From Phycisphaerales bacterium (lineage in GTDB: Bacteria; Planctomycetota; Phycisphaerae; UBA1845; Fen-1342), in contig JALHJL010000008.1 of the NCBI GenBank assembly GCA_022839625.1, forward strand, positions 124,310 to 163,805: a DNA stretch of 39,496 nucleotides. The letters run 5' to 3'. The position numbers and the translations under genes were made by a program. Every line of letters begins with the position of its first letter. The first letter of the stretch is position 1. Of this stretch, positions 16,960-27,163 are shown in pieces. A model generated the notes under the pieces. It did not search any database. It was not told where the DNA came from and saw only the letters and a list, made by a program, of their open reading frames with translations.

Positions 16960-18073
16960 GGGGTGCGTGCTCCCGCCTGGTCAGCGCCCGCCGGGCAACC
17001 ACCGGCGTCGCTGCCGGCCGCGGTGGCATGCACGAAGGCCCGGGCCGTGGCGAGGGCGCCCTCGGCGTCCTCCCGCCGCGGTTGCAGGGCCGCGTACTTC
17101 ACGTAGTCGCACGCTTCCAAGAAATCCCGCAACCGACCCACGTCGTACGGCAGGGCGCCGCGGTCCCGCGCCAACATCGCCAGGAACTCCTCGGTGGTCA
17201 TCTCCGAAGCGGCGAGCGCGAACTTGCGCTCGACGTATTGCCGTACAATCTCGGTCAGACGGTAGTAGTATTCCCGCGCCAAACCGCGCTCGATCCAGTC
17301 GTACGCAGCTAATTCCGCCAGCGCGCGGAGGGCCCAGACTTCGGTCAGGATTGGTGGCGGCGGCCGCGCGGCCCGGCGCCGCAGGGCGCGCACGAAGGCG
17401 TACGCGGCGCAACCCGCCGCGATCGCGCCGAGCGCGAGCAGCGCCCAGTGCCACCAGGGCCGCGGAGGGTGTGGCGGCAACAGCGCACCGGTAATGTCGC
17501 GCGGGCTGTCCGGCCGGTCGGCATCGGTCAGTGCCGAGCGGACGTCGAGCCGGAGCGGCTCGCTGACCAGTTCGCTTTCGAAGGAGGGCTGCGTGTCGGC
17601 GCTCGCGCCGCGCTGGGCGCACCTGGCCGTGAGTGATGGGATCTCCAACGGCCCGGAAATCAGCGGTTCGAGGAGGAAGCTGCGGCGCCAAACAAGTCCG
17701 GAAGGACCCGGGCGCGATTCCGTGGGCGTGAGTTCCCGCACCACGAGCTCGCCGAAGTCCTCAGCCTCGGGCACGCGCACTTCGTAGTCGGCCGGCGCCT
17801 CGACCAGCAAAGCGATGCGCACGGTGTCGCCGACCGCAAGCTGGCGGGGTGAGGCGGTGACGGTGAACTTGAGCGGGCCGCGTTCAACGGTGTGGCTGAC
17901 AGCGTCCGGCGGCTGGGCCGCCCGCGGCCGACAGCCGGCAACCAGTACGAGCGCCAGGCAGGCGCACGCGACTTGGCGCCATCGTCCGAGCCGCTTGCGC
18001 GAGCGCGGAGGCCGCGAGCCCGTCGCCTGGGCTTGGGGCGCGGCTTGAACAGCGGTCATTCCCGACCGAGGAA

Positions 18074-18077
<4 letters not shown>
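16956..18077 (-). CDS. BatD/DUF4381-like membrane protein
   Basis: 373 aa. An Arg-rich start is followed by a hydrophobic segment ending in a lipobox-like VAGC (about 34-49). A periplasmic beta-rich part (about 60-195: PLKFTVTASPRQLAVGDTVRIALLVEAPADYEVRVP, the BatD style) precedes a membrane helix (about 218-240). The cytoplasmic tail resembles DUF4381/DUF4129 (ARPPPPILTEVWALRALAEL.., REYYYRLTEIVRQYVERKF.., MTTEEFLAML). ATGA overlaps link it to the DUF58 gene above and batA below. It looks like a merged BatD plus DUF4381 role. Confidence 0.78.
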
Positions 18078-18949
<872 letters not shown>

Positions 18950-19059
18950 CGTGTGTCAGCGGCGTCGCGCTCCCGGGCGCCACAGCGGCACCACGGCTGT
19001 CGCCGGCACGATGATTGTATAGATGGGACGCGGCAAGAAAAGCGGCTGGGGTGGCGCGC

Positions 19060-19090
19060 AAAAAAGATGCGCCGGGGGCAAGCCCGGCGC
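19060..19090 (-). terminator. Rho-independent terminator of PEP-CTERM gene
   Basis: Minus strand: GCGCCGGG-loop of 6-CCCGGCGC (19090-19069), then atc and a run of six T (19065-19060). It lies 48 nt after the stop codon of 19138-19830. Confidence 0.8.
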
Positions 19091-19137
19091 GTCACGAGGT
19101 TCTGAGACGCATCACATACGCAGCGCGGCTCGTGCGG

Positions 19138-19830
19138 CTACCGCGGCCGACGCAGCAGGGTGACGGCGGCCAGCGCCAGCAGGGTGAACGACGCCGGCTC
19201 CGGTACGCCGAAATAGACGTTGTCCCAGGCAACGTCCTCGATGATCGGCTCATTCGGGGATTCGTTCATGATAACGCGGGCGATCGGATCCGCGGAGATC
19301 ACGCCGACGAAGAAGTTCCCGTCGGGGCCACTGTTGATGAAATCGGTGCGCGGCATCGGCAGGCTGGCGATCAGCTCATACGCCGCATTGTAGAAGTCGA
19401 CGGTCTCGTCATATCCCTCCTGTGTGAACTCGCTGTCGATGAGCCACAATCCGACGGCGTGCTGCGGCGTAATGAGGTCGAGTTGCAAACGCTCGGGGAA
19501 CGGGATCTCCCCATACGGAAACAGCGCGTTGGGCTCGGAGCGCGGCGTGAAAGTCGCCGGGTTGTTGAACGTCCTGATCTGCCCGCCGTCCGGTTGCGAG
19601 AACAGGATGCCGAGGCCCGCGTACTCGTTGCCGGTCAGGATCGTCCCCGGCGCCCACTCGTCGAAGTGGATCATCGTCAGACCGGAGGTCGCGCTCAGGA
19701 AAGCGTTTTCCTGCGCCTCCTGGAACGGCACGCCGATCGTCGGATCCAAGAAGACAGTCACTGACGCCGCACTATACGCTGCGACGCAGCCCACCAGAAC
19801 TACAGCTACTCCTCGCAGTGAACTCCTCAT
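19138..19830 (-). CDS. PEP-CTERM exported protein
   Basis: 230 aa. Signal peptide about 1-22; beta-rich body (LTMIHFDEWAPGT.., GNEYAGLGILFSQPDGGQ.., DLITPQHAVGLWLID) as seen in exported planctomycete proteins. The C-terminus is a PEP-CTERM sorting signal: VPEPASF, hydrophobic helix, RRPR. Such proteins are cut and processed by exosortase (XrtA/EpsH type), which is not in the window. AGGAGAGG precedes the ATG; a TATAAT sits within a palindrome 115 nt upstream; a terminator follows. Confidence 0.88.
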   Translation of the reverse strand: MRSSLRGVAVVLVGCVAAYSAASVTVFLDPTIGVPFQEAQENAFLSATSGLTMIHFDEWAPGTILTGNEYAGLGILFSQPDGGQIRTFNNPATFTPRSEPNALFPYGEIPFPERLQLDLITPQHAVGLWLIDSEFTQEGYDETVDFYNAAYELIASLPMPRTDFINSGPDGNFFVGVISADPIARVIMNESPNEPIIEDVAWDNVYFGVPEPASFTLLALAAVTLLRRPR

Positions 19831-19940
19831 CGTCCTCTCCTTTGTTGCGTTCCGGCCTGTGGCTCCGGAACTCGGTTTGGTTGCTTCGCGGCCGCAGTGT
19901 ACCTCCGCCAGAACTACTGATGATTAACGCCGCGAACTTG

Positions 19941-19953
19941 CGCTATTATAGCG
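19941..19953 (-). promoter_or_regulatory. Palindrome containing TATAAT upstream of PEP-CTERM gene
   Basis: CGCTAT-T-ATAGCG is a perfect 13-bp inverted repeat. Read on the minus strand it contains TATAAT (19950-19945), about 115 nt before the PEP-CTERM ATG at 19830. No good -35 is seen 16-18 nt away. Confidence 0.35.
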
Positions 19954-20121
19954 GCCGTGCCGGGACTTGGCGCCACTTTTCCCGGACATGCAGCCGATCG
20001 GCACCTCCGTGTCGGAAGAACTCCCACAGCCCGTGCGATTCCGCGCTGACTTGGCCGCGGCGCGGGTTCTCATCGCCCGGCCCGAGATTGTCCGCCGCTG
20101 GCCCCCTGGCAACGGCGCATT

Positions 20122-20979
20122 TTACTGCACCGGGGACCGGCGGCTGCGGTGATGCAGCCCCGCCCCGAGTATGACCTCATTGAGGCTGCCCGACCGAAAG
20201 CCCTTCAAATCCAGAGTCACGTAGGCGAACCCCAGCTCACGCAGCCGTCCGGCGACCTCGTTCCGCAGCCCGGCGTCCGCGAAGCGGGCAATCTCCGCGG
20301 CCGGAACCTCGATCCGCGCCAGCCGCTCGTGGTGCCGGACACGACACTCAGGGAGCCCAAGCTCCCGCAGGAACGACTCGGCCGCGTCGATCCGCCGCAG
20401 CTTCTCCACCGTCACGTCCTCGCCGTACGGAATCCGTGACGACAGGCACGGGGCGGCGGGCTTGTCGTGGATCGAGACCGCCAGCGCGGCGGCAAGCTGC
20501 CGCAACTCCGACTTCCGCAGGCCGACCTCGGCCAGCGGCGCCCGCACGCCGAATTCGTCCGCGGCCTGGAGCCCCGGCCGGAAGTCGCTCAGATCGTCGG
20601 CGTTCGTCCCGCTCAGCACGGCGTGAAAGCCGCGCCCCCGAGCGAACGGCACAAGCTGCGCATAGAGCGCGATCTTGCAGAAATAGCAGCGGTTGATCGG
20701 GTTGGCGACGTAGTTTGGATCGCTGAATTCGCCCGTTTCGAGAAACTCGTGCGGCGCGCCGCATTCCGCCGCCAGTGCCGCCACCGTCCGCAAGTCCGCG
20801 CTCGGCACACTCGGGCTGCGGCCGGTCACGGCCAGCACTCCGTCACGCCCCAGCACCTCCGCCGCGACCCTGAGCAGGAGAGTGCTGTCCAGGCCGCCGG
20901 AGAAGGCGACCACGACCGAGCGCAGGGCCCGGAGCTGCCCCCGCAGGGCATCCAGCTTGTCAGCCAACTCGGCGTCCAT
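20122..20979 (-). CDS. larE: ATP-dependent sulfur transferase LarE
   Basis: 285 aa. PP-loop ATP-binding motif AFSGGLDSTLLL (26-37), then AVTGRSPSVP and GTNADDL typical of LarE, which supplies sulfur for the nickel-pincer cofactor of lactate racemase-type enzymes. Three cysteines sit at the family positions: Cys98 and Cys101 (NRCYFCK) and Cys178 (APCLSSRIPYG). In three-Cys LarE proteins these hold a [4Fe-4S] cluster rather than serving as a sacrificial single Cys. Start at MDAELADKL by family length; an ATG at 21021, overlapping the end of pssA, is possible. No larA/B/C nearby. Confidence 0.88.
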   Translation of the reverse strand: MDAELADKLDALRGQLRALRSVVVAFSGGLDSTLLLRVAAEVLGRDGVLAVTGRSPSVPSADLRTVAALAAECGAPHEFLETGEFSDPNYVANPINRCYFCKIALYAQLVPFARGRGFHAVLSGTNADDLSDFRPGLQAADEFGVRAPLAEVGLRKSELRQLAAALAVSIHDKPAAPCLSSRIPYGEDVTVEKLRRIDAAESFLRELGLPECRVRHHERLARIEVPAAEIARFADAGLRNEVAGRLRELGFAYVTLDLKGFRSGSLNEVILGAGLHHRSRRSPVQ

Positions 20980-21013
20980 GTTCCCGTCGGCGACCCGCAG
21001 GTACGTTTGGATT

Positions 21014-21991
21014 CTATGCATCCGGCCGGCGGGCGGGCCGGTTGCCGTCGGCGTCGGGCGTGGCCGGGGCCGTGGGTGCGTCAGCACCTGTCCGCAACCG
21101 TTGCCGGGCGCCAACCACGATGCCGCTGATGACGTAGGCGAACGCCAGGATGACGAGCAACAGCTCGAAGGAATACCAGCCGAGTCCCAGGATCACGATG
21201 ATCCAAACGAGGTGCGTCGGCGGGTGCCGGCGGCGCGCGTACACATTGAAGACGTGCACGTAGTCGAAGCGGCTCACCATCAGCAGCCCCATCGCAAAGG
21301 TGGCCAGCGCGATCACCCACCGCGACAGCCCCAGCCAGTTCACGTCCCAGGCCGCGAACCCGATGTGCCGCAGGTGCTCATGCAGCGCGAGCAGCGCGGC
21401 GACCGTCGCGGCCGCGCCCGGGCTCGGCAGCCCGCTGAACACGCGCTGGCCCTCTTCGCTCTTGATGTTCTCCGCATTGAAGCGCGCCAGGCGGATCGCC
21501 CCGCAGGTGAGGTACACCAGCCCGCAGAGCAGCCCGATCCGGAATTGCAGGCGCGAAACCTCGGGCTCCTCCGCGGACGAGCCCGGCGCCGGCCGGAGGA
21601 GCAACGTCACGACCAGCACGATCGGCGCCACGCCGAAGCTGACAATGTCCGAGAGAGAATCGAGCTGCGCGCCGAACTCGCTGGTCCGGCGGGTCAGGCG
21701 GGCCAGCCGTCCATCCAGCGCGTCGAACACCATCGCGAGCACGATGAGGTAGGCCCCGGCGGCAATATGCGTCGGAAACAACTGCTCCAGGCGCGGGTGA
21801 AATACGCGCGGCTGAACGGCGTAGAACTCGGCATACTCGGCCCGCATCGAAAGCAGACAGCAGAAGATCGCCGCAAACCCGCAGATCAGGTTGCCCAACG
21901 TGGCGGCGGCCGGCAGCAGGCGGATGCCGATCAGCCGCGGGCGTGGCTCGTCCACCGCGGGCTCCACGTCTCTTTGGGGCGTGACGGTCAT
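21014..21991 (-). CDS. pssA: CDP-diacylglycerol-serine O-phosphatidyltransferase
   Basis: 325 aa integral membrane protein with about seven hydrophobic segments. CDP-alcohol phosphotransferase motif DALDGRLAR..G..LDSLSD (Asp90, Asp93, Gly94, Gly107, Asp111, Asp115). It makes phosphatidylserine from CDP-diacylglycerol and serine. Its ATG overlaps the TGA of psd by 4 bp (ATGA), which fits consecutive steps: PssA makes the substrate of Psd. The C-terminal ~25 residues are a Pro/Ala/Arg-rich tail. Confidence 0.93.
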   Translation of the reverse strand: MTVTPQRDVEPAVDEPRPRLIGIRLLPAAATLGNLICGFAAIFCCLLSMRAEYAEFYAVQPRVFHPRLEQLFPTHIAAGAYLIVLAMVFDALDGRLARLTRRTSEFGAQLDSLSDIVSFGVAPIVLVVTLLLRPAPGSSAEEPEVSRLQFRIGLLCGLVYLTCGAIRLARFNAENIKSEEGQRVFSGLPSPGAAATVAALLALHEHLRHIGFAAWDVNWLGLSRWVIALATFAMGLLMVSRFDYVHVFNVYARRRHPPTHLVWIIVILGLGWYSFELLLVILAFAYVISGIVVGARQRLRTGADAPTAPATPDADGNRPARRPDA

Positions 21992-22647
21992 ATGATCCTC
22001 GTGTCGCGCCAGCGCGCCAGGACGCTGAGGCCGGCACGGACCCGGTCGCCGACTTTCACCTTGACTTCCCAGCGCGGGTCCTCGGCCAGACACACCTCTG
22101 TCCGCGAGCCTAACTTGATCATACCAAAGCGCTGCCCGGCCGTCAGTTGGTCGCCGGGGCGCGTGGTACACACGATCCGCCGCGCCAGCACGCCGGCGAT
22201 CTGGCGCACCAGCACCGGCCCGGGCAGCGGGGCGTTCGGCACGAGAGTCAGGAGGTTGCTTTCGTTGCGCGCGTCGGCCTCGGCGCGCAGGGCGTTGAGG
22301 AACTCGCCCGGCCGATAGCGGACCTCCGTCACGCGGCCCGCGCACGGGCTGCGGTTGATGTGGACGTCGAAGACGCTGAGGAAGACCATGATCCGCAGCA
22401 CGCGCCGGCCGTCCCGCTCCTCTACCTCGCGGCTGACCTCCACGATCTTGCCGTCGGCGGGGGCGAGGATCAGGTTGCTGGCCGGCGGCGGTCGCCGCGC
22501 CGGGTCCCGATAGAACGAGAGCAGGGCGAGCGCGAGAGCGGCGGGAGCGACGGCCCACCAGCCGAGATAGAACGCGGCGGCCGCCGTCGCCAGCGTTCCG
22601 ACGCAGCAAATCGCAAGCGCCTCGCGCCACGCATACCGGGCGATCAC
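21988..22647 (-). CDS. psd: Phosphatidylserine decarboxylase (short, archaeal-type)
   Basis: 219 aa. N-terminal hydrophobic region (about 8-45), ADGKIVEVSREVEE, FLSVFDVHINRSP (substrate/base region) and the self-cleavage Gly180-Ser181 in FGMIKLGSRTEV that yields the pyruvoyl group. Converts phosphatidylserine to phosphatidylethanolamine at the membrane. Three bases downstream of the HAD gene and overlapping pssA, so it is in the same operon. Confidence 0.93.
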   Translation of the reverse strand: MIARYAWREALAICCVGTLATAAAAFYLGWWAVAPAALALALLSFYRDPARRPPPASNLILAPADGKIVEVSREVEERDGRRVLRIMVFLSVFDVHINRSPCAGRVTEVRYRPGEFLNALRAEADARNESNLLTLVPNAPLPGPVLVRQIAGVLARRIVCTTRPGDQLTAGQRFGMIKLGSRTEVCLAEDPRWEVKVKVGDRVRAGLSVLARWRDTRII

Positions 22648-22650
22648 GGC

Positions 22651-23568
22651 TTAGCTCCTCCGGGGGTCGTTCGTGGCCGGCGAGCTGCCGGCGCTCTCCG
22701 CGGCCGGCAAGGCGCCGACACTCCGCGACAGCAAGGCTTCGATCAGCTCTGCCACTCCGCACGCATCGTTGCTTGCGACGAGCCGGTGGGCGACCCGTCG
22801 GACCGCGGGACGCGCATTGGCGACCGCCACCCCGAGCCCGGCCCGGCGAATCATGTCCAGGTCGTTCACATCGTCGCCAATCGCGACCGTGCGCTCCGGC
22901 CTGATCTCCCACCGGCGGCACAGCTTCTCAACGCCGTACCACTTGTTGACCTGGGGCGCGAAGGCCTCGATCAGCGAAAGGCGGTAGGGGGGAGCATGCA
23001 GGACATTGTGTGTCAGGCGTCCGTCGAAGTCCGCGTACAGGTGCGCCGAGACCTCCTCGAGCACGGCGCTTTCCTCGATGATCGAGATGCGCACCGGTGC
23101 CGGGCAGCCGCTCGGCAATCGTGATACCTCGGCGACGACGCACGGCGAGCGTTCGATCCAGGCGTCCACCGCCGGATGCCGGCGGGGGCCGGCAACCACG
23201 AAGCCGTCGGTGCCAGCCTCTTCCGGATCAGTCAGCCACAAGACCGGGAAACCCTGGCGCTGGAACCACTCGGTCGCGGCGTAGGCCACGTCCGGGGGCA
23301 TCGCGGAGCGCTCCAACGTCCGGCCGGTCGCCACGTCGGAGACCAGGGCACCGAAGACCGAGACGGCGGCGTCGAGGTTCAAGCCGATCTGCGCGAGGAT
23401 CGGCCGCGTTTCGGTGAACGAGCGCCCCGTACACAGCACGATCTTCAGGCCCGCGTCGTGGGCCTGGTGCAGGGCCGCACGGTTTCGCGGCGGCAGCGCG
23501 TGCTGGGAATCGAGCAATGTCCCGTCGAGGTCGATAGCCAGCAAGTCGTAGTCGGGCACTTCGGGCAC
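22651..23568 (-). CDS. HAD-superfamily hydrolase, Cof type
   Basis: 305 aa, GTG start (a second GTG three codons on). HAD motifs: IDLDGTLLDS (I, nucleophile Asp), LCTGRS (II), Lys in NKWYGVEKL (III), GDDVNDLDM (IV), with the large C2B cap typical of Cof-like sugar-phosphate or nucleotide phosphatases. Substrate unknown. First gene of the psd-pssA operon, 3 bp from psd. Confidence 0.88.
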   Translation of the reverse strand: MPEVPDYDLLAIDLDGTLLDSQHALPPRNRAALHQAHDAGLKIVLCTGRSFTETRPILAQIGLNLDAAVSVFGALVSDVATGRTLERSAMPPDVAYAATEWFQRQGFPVLWLTDPEEAGTDGFVVAGPRRHPAVDAWIERSPCVVAEVSRLPSGCPAPVRISIIEESAVLEEVSAHLYADFDGRLTHNVLHAPPYRLSLIEAFAPQVNKWYGVEKLCRRWEIRPERTVAIGDDVNDLDMIRRAGLGVAVANARPAVRRVAHRLVASNDACGVAELIEALLSRSVGALPAAESAGSSPATNDPRRS

Positions 23569-23804
23569 GGGGGTATTCTAATTCGAGGCGCGCGGTTCGG
23601 CGACCGGCCGCGGCGCGGGCGTGCCTTCCGAGGGCAAGACGAAAGCGGGGGCTGGGTGCCCGGAGGCGCTCTTCGGCGCTCCACGTTTCGAAGGCGAAGC
23701 TGAAAGAGACGCGGGCTGTGAGGACTATTGTGCCGCCTGCTTGCGTTATACTGCGCCGAGGAGTCGTATGTGCCGGCCGGGTCGCGCCGGCGGCCGAGGC
23801 CCGT

Positions 23805-24707
23805 ATGCCCCAGCGAGCAGCAACCATGGCACGACCTGACGAGGCAGCCAGCAAACTAGCGCGGCCGGTGCACCGCGTCGCGATTCTCGGCTCGCCGGAC
23901 AAGCCGGGTGCCGCCGACGCGCTGGTGCGGGCGCACCGCTGGCTTGCCGATCGGGCGGCGGTTGTGTACAGCGAGCTCTCGTACAACAGCCACCCCGCCC
24001 TGGCGGCGCACCCCGACCTTCTGATTGTCTTCGGCGGCGATGGCACGTTGATCGCGGCGGCCCACGGCCTGAAGAAGCAACAGCTTCCGATCGTGGGTGT
24101 CAACCTCGGCAAGCTCGGCTACCTGGCGGACTTCACCATCGAGGAGCTCGAGCGCGAAGGCGACTTCCTGTTCTCCGGGGAGCTCCCGGTCACGCGCCGG
24201 GCGATGATGGACGTGTCCCTGGAGTGCACCGACGGCCGGCAATCGCACTCGCCCGCGGTGAACGACTGCGTCGTGCTCGCCGGGGCGCCCTTTCACATGA
24301 TCCAGATGATCGTCGAGGTCGACGGCGATGAGGTGGCCAACATCCGCGGCGACGGATTGATCGTCGCCACACCCTCGGGGTCTACCGCGCACAACCTGGC
24401 GGCCGGCGGCCCGATTCTCGAACCCACGGGCGAGGCGTTCATCCTCACGCCGGTCTGCCCGCACGCACTGACGTATCGTCCGCTCGTGCTGAACTCGCGC
24501 CGGCGGATCGTCATTCGCCTGGCGGAGGCCAACAAGGGCACCACTGTCGCGATCGACGGGCGCATGGGCTACCCGTTCCAGGTTGACGATCGGATCGTAA
24601 TCACCCGCTATGCGGCGGATTTCCTGCTGGTGCGCAACCCCAAGCGCTCCGGGTGGCACGCCCTCCGCCGCAAGCTTCGCTGGGGGGAAGGGCCGAACAT
24701 GCTTTGA
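23805..24707 (+). CDS. nadK: NAD kinase
   Basis: 300 aa from the ATG at 23805, preceded by GAGG (an ATG at 23826 is an alternative). Signature GGDGTLIAAAH, VNLGKLGYLADF, NDCVVLAG and GDGLIVATPSGSTAHNLAAGGPI, ending in a basic tail. Phosphorylates NAD to NADP in the cytoplasm. Divergent from the HAD gene, convergent with 24763-25617. An imperfect hairpin in the 55-bp convergent gap may end both transcripts. Confidence 0.93.
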   Translation: MPQRAATMARPDEAASKLARPVHRVAILGSPDKPGAADALVRAHRWLADRAAVVYSELSYNSHPALAAHPDLLIVFGGDGTLIAAAHGLKKQQLPIVGVNLGKLGYLADFTIEELEREGDFLFSGELPVTRRAMMDVSLECTDGRQSHSPAVNDCVVLAGAPFHMIQMIVEVDGDEVANIRGDGLIVATPSGSTAHNLAAGGPILEPTGEAFILTPVCPHALTYRPLVLNSRRRIVIRLAEANKGTTVAIDGRMGYPFQVDDRIVITRYAADFLLVRNPKRSGWHALRRKLRWGEGPNML

Positions 24708-24762
24708 GCCCGGCAGCGCGTCCGCCGGGGCTGTGGCTCAGCCGCTCGCCGGCGGAAGCCTG

Positions 24763-25617
24763 CTACTGCTCCACCGGCGGCCCGATCGGCCGCAGATACT
24801 CGGGCGGCGCCTCGGTGAAGCCCGGCGGCGTCTTGAGCTCGAAGACGCTGCCGCTGAATCCGCTGTTCAAAGTGGCGTCGGTGAACGTGATCGTGATGTG
24901 CGAGTTCAGCTTGCCGGTGCCGTCGATCTTAGCGACCCGCACCTTGGTCGGCAGGCCGGCCGTCGGCCCCTCGCGATCGATCCATACGTCAAGCTGCTTG
25001 TAGCTCTGGCCGGTCTTCGTGTCCTGCCGCGGCCGCAGTCGCACGTGGTCCGTCGCGGGCGGGTCTTTCTCTTCCGGCGGCAGTTTCTCGACCTCGAACT
25101 CACGAAGAATGTCGGCCTTCTTCTGGCCGAACGGCAATGGGAAGATGCCCTCGCCGACTTTGTAGGGATCGCCGGCGTCATCTGGACGACGGACCTCCCG
25201 CCGCTGGACCGTCTTCGTGCGGCCGTCGGCTTCGACGTACCAGCAGCCGTCGAAGAGGTGCCGTTCGTCGAGCCGGTCCCGGCGGGTCCCCGTGAGCTTC
25301 TCGTTGAAGTGGATAAGGAACCTGGCCACGGGCTCGGCCTTCTGATACCAGATCTCGCCGCGCTTGGTGACCCAATCCTCTTCCGTGTCGGTGACGTACT
25401 CCTGCCGCCAGGCCAGCTTGGCCCGCAGGTCGTGCACCTGGCGTTCCTCCAGCCGCGTGAGGATGCGGTCGAGGTCCGGGTCCAACGCCGGCATTGTCTC
25501 GGACGGCTGGGTTGCGGGAACAGTCGGGGTCGTCGGAATCTGCGCCAGGGCCGCGACGCAACCGCACGAAACGGTTACCATGCACAGCCGGTTGGCGCGT
25601 TTCGAGCGCGTGGGCAT
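24763..25617 (-). CDS. Exported LolA-like protein
   Basis: 284 aa. Hydrophobic signal segment (about 10-26, after basic residues). The body (about 50-280) has WRQEYVTDTEEDWVTKRGEIWYQK, ARFLIHFNEK, FDGCWYVEADGRTKTVQRREV, DVWIDREGPTAGLPTKVRVAKIDG and FTDATLNSGFSGSVFELKTPPG. The order (unfolded beta strands, cofactor-like substrate depiction ending F.L..P.G) matches LolA-type lipoprotein carriers. Family call moderate. GGAG precedes the ATG. It is divergent from the Kdo transferase gene, which fits an outer-membrane theme. Confidence 0.65.
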   Translation of the reverse strand: MPTRSKRANRLCMVTVSCGCVAALAQIPTTPTVPATQPSETMPALDPDLDRILTRLEERQVHDLRAKLAWRQEYVTDTEEDWVTKRGEIWYQKAEPVARFLIHFNEKLTGTRRDRLDERHLFDGCWYVEADGRTKTVQRREVRRPDDAGDPYKVGEGIFPLPFGQKKADILREFEVEKLPPEEKDPPATDHVRLRPRQDTKTGQSYKQLDVWIDREGPTAGLPTKVRVAKIDGTGKLNSHITITFTDATLNSGFSGSVFELKTPPGFTEAPPEYLRPIGPPVEQ

Positions 25618-25727
25618 CTTCCAGTACTCCGTTCGCTACGGGACAATTGGATTCTATGCCCCTCGGCGCGGCCAGAAAAGACGTGGCCGTCAGGTATCGG
25701 CGTACCGCGCGCGATTCGTAGGTCGCG

Positions 25728-27026
25728 ATGATGTTTCCGATCTTCATGGACTTCCTCTACGGCCTGGCGCTCCTGGTCGGCTGGCCGTACCTGGTCTACC
25801 GCCGGCTGGTTCGCGGTCCATCCGGCACGCCGCTGCGCGAGTACTTCGGCCGTGTGCCCGCCCGGCTGGTTTCTGCACACTGCGTCTGGCTGCACGGGGT
25901 CTCCTTGGGTGAGATCAACGCCACCCGCACCATCGTCGCCGAGCTGCATCGGCGCTCGCCGGATATCGCCGTCGTCGTCAGCAGCACGACGCGCACGGGC
26001 CGGGACCAGGCCCGGAAGCTCTACCCGCGGCTGGTGACCTTCCGCATGCCGCTGGATCTCTCGTTCGCTGTCCGGCAGGCGTTGTCGCGGCTCCGGCCGT
26101 CCGTGATCGTGCTGATGGAGCTGGAAGTCTGGCCGAACCTGATCGAGATCGCCGCCGGCTACGACATCCCCGTCATCATCGCCAACGGCCGCGCCACGGC
26201 CGAGAAGAGCGTCCGTTGGTTCACGCGACCGGTCATCCGGCTCGTGGCCCGGCGGATGTTCCGCCGGCTGCATTGGGTGGGGGCCCAGGACCGCACGTAC
26301 CAGGCGCGTTTCATCGAGCTGGGCGTGGCGCCCGAACGCGTCGAGGTGACCGGCTCGGTCAAGTACGACGCCGCCGAGATCGGTGACCGGATCGAGGGCC
26401 AGGACGAGTTGGCGCATGAAATGGGGATACTCCCCACGCGCCCCCTGTTAACTTGCGGGAGCACCGGCCCCGGCGAAGAGGCCATCGTGCTGGACGCGTA
26501 CGCCAGGCTGATGGAGCAGTTCCCCGATCTCCAGTTGGCGATCGTGCCGCGCAAGCCGGAGCGGTTCGACGAGGTGGCACAGCTCATCGTCCAGCGCGGG
26601 TACGCGTGCCTGCGGCGCAGCACCGGCGCGCCCGTAGTGCCGGCGGGCGTGACGGAGCCACGACCGGTGTTCCTGGGCGACACCATGGGCGAGCTGCGGA
26701 AGTTCTACGCGCTGGCGACCGTTGTGCTCGTCGGGCGCAGCCTCGTGCCGATGGGCGGCTCGGACGTGATGGAAGCGGCCGGTCTGGGCAAGCCGATCCT
26801 CGTGGGTCCCCACACCGACAACTTCGCGGAGGCCGTGAACCTGCTGCTCGCCGAGGGCGGGTGTCGCCGCGCGAACTCAGCGGATGCACTGGCCGCCGTA
26901 GTTTCCGATCTGCTGCGGCACCCGGACCGTCGGCGGCAGATGGGACAGGCGGGCCGTGCGGCGATTATCAGCCGTCGGGGTGCAACCGCGCGAATCGTCG
27001 AGCGTATCCTGGGATTGCTGCAATGA
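25728..27026 (+). CDS. waaA: 3-deoxy-D-manno-octulosonic acid transferase
   Basis: 432 aa, GT30 family. N-terminal membrane anchor (FLYGLALLVGWPYLVYRRL), HGVSLGEINATR with the catalytic Glu, VVVSSTTRTGRDQAR, LMELEVWPNLIEIA, GSVKYD, CGSTGPGEE, PRKPERFDEV and VGRSLVPMGGSDVMEAAGLGKPILVGPHTDNFAEAV. Adds Kdo to lipid A, so LPS is predicted. ATG ATG start; the second ATG is equally possible. Confidence 0.94.
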   Translation: MMFPIFMDFLYGLALLVGWPYLVYRRLVRGPSGTPLREYFGRVPARLVSAHCVWLHGVSLGEINATRTIVAELHRRSPDIAVVVSSTTRTGRDQARKLYPRLVTFRMPLDLSFAVRQALSRLRPSVIVLMELEVWPNLIEIAAGYDIPVIIANGRATAEKSVRWFTRPVIRLVARRMFRRLHWVGAQDRTYQARFIELGVAPERVEVTGSVKYDAAEIGDRIEGQDELAHEMGILPTRPLLTCGSTGPGEEAIVLDAYARLMEQFPDLQLAIVPRKPERFDEVAQLIVQRGYACLRRSTGAPVVPAGVTEPRPVFLGDTMGELRKFYALATVVLVGRSLVPMGGSDVMEAAGLGKPILVGPHTDNFAEAVNLLLAEGGCRRANSADALAAVVSDLLRHPDRRRQMGQAGRAAIISRRGATARIVERILGLLQ

Positions 27027-27040
27027 GCGTCGAGCGCAAC

Positions 27041-27087
27041 AAAAAAAGAGGTTGGGCAGCCGGCCGGCAGGGCCTGGCGACCCAACC
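27041..27087 (-). terminator. Terminator-like hairpin, minus strand
   Basis: Stem GGTTGGG (27050-27056) with CCCAACC (27081-27087). On the minus strand it is followed by seven T (27047-27041). No minus-strand gene is known upstream, so it may block antisense reading into waaA or end a small RNA. Confidence 0.45.
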
Positions 27088-27125
27088 CCGCGTCCCCGCT
27101 TCCTCCGCCTCCAAAGAGAATATAC

Positions 27126-27163
27126 GCCCTGCGCGAAGGGCCAGCGGCCCTTCGCGCCAGGGC
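27126..27163. repeat. Strong 17-bp hairpin after waaA
   Basis: GCCCTGCGCGAAGGGCC (27126-27142), a 3-nt loop, and the complementary arm 27146-27163 with one bulged C. No T-run on either side. Possibly a transcript-end structure. Confidence 0.6.
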
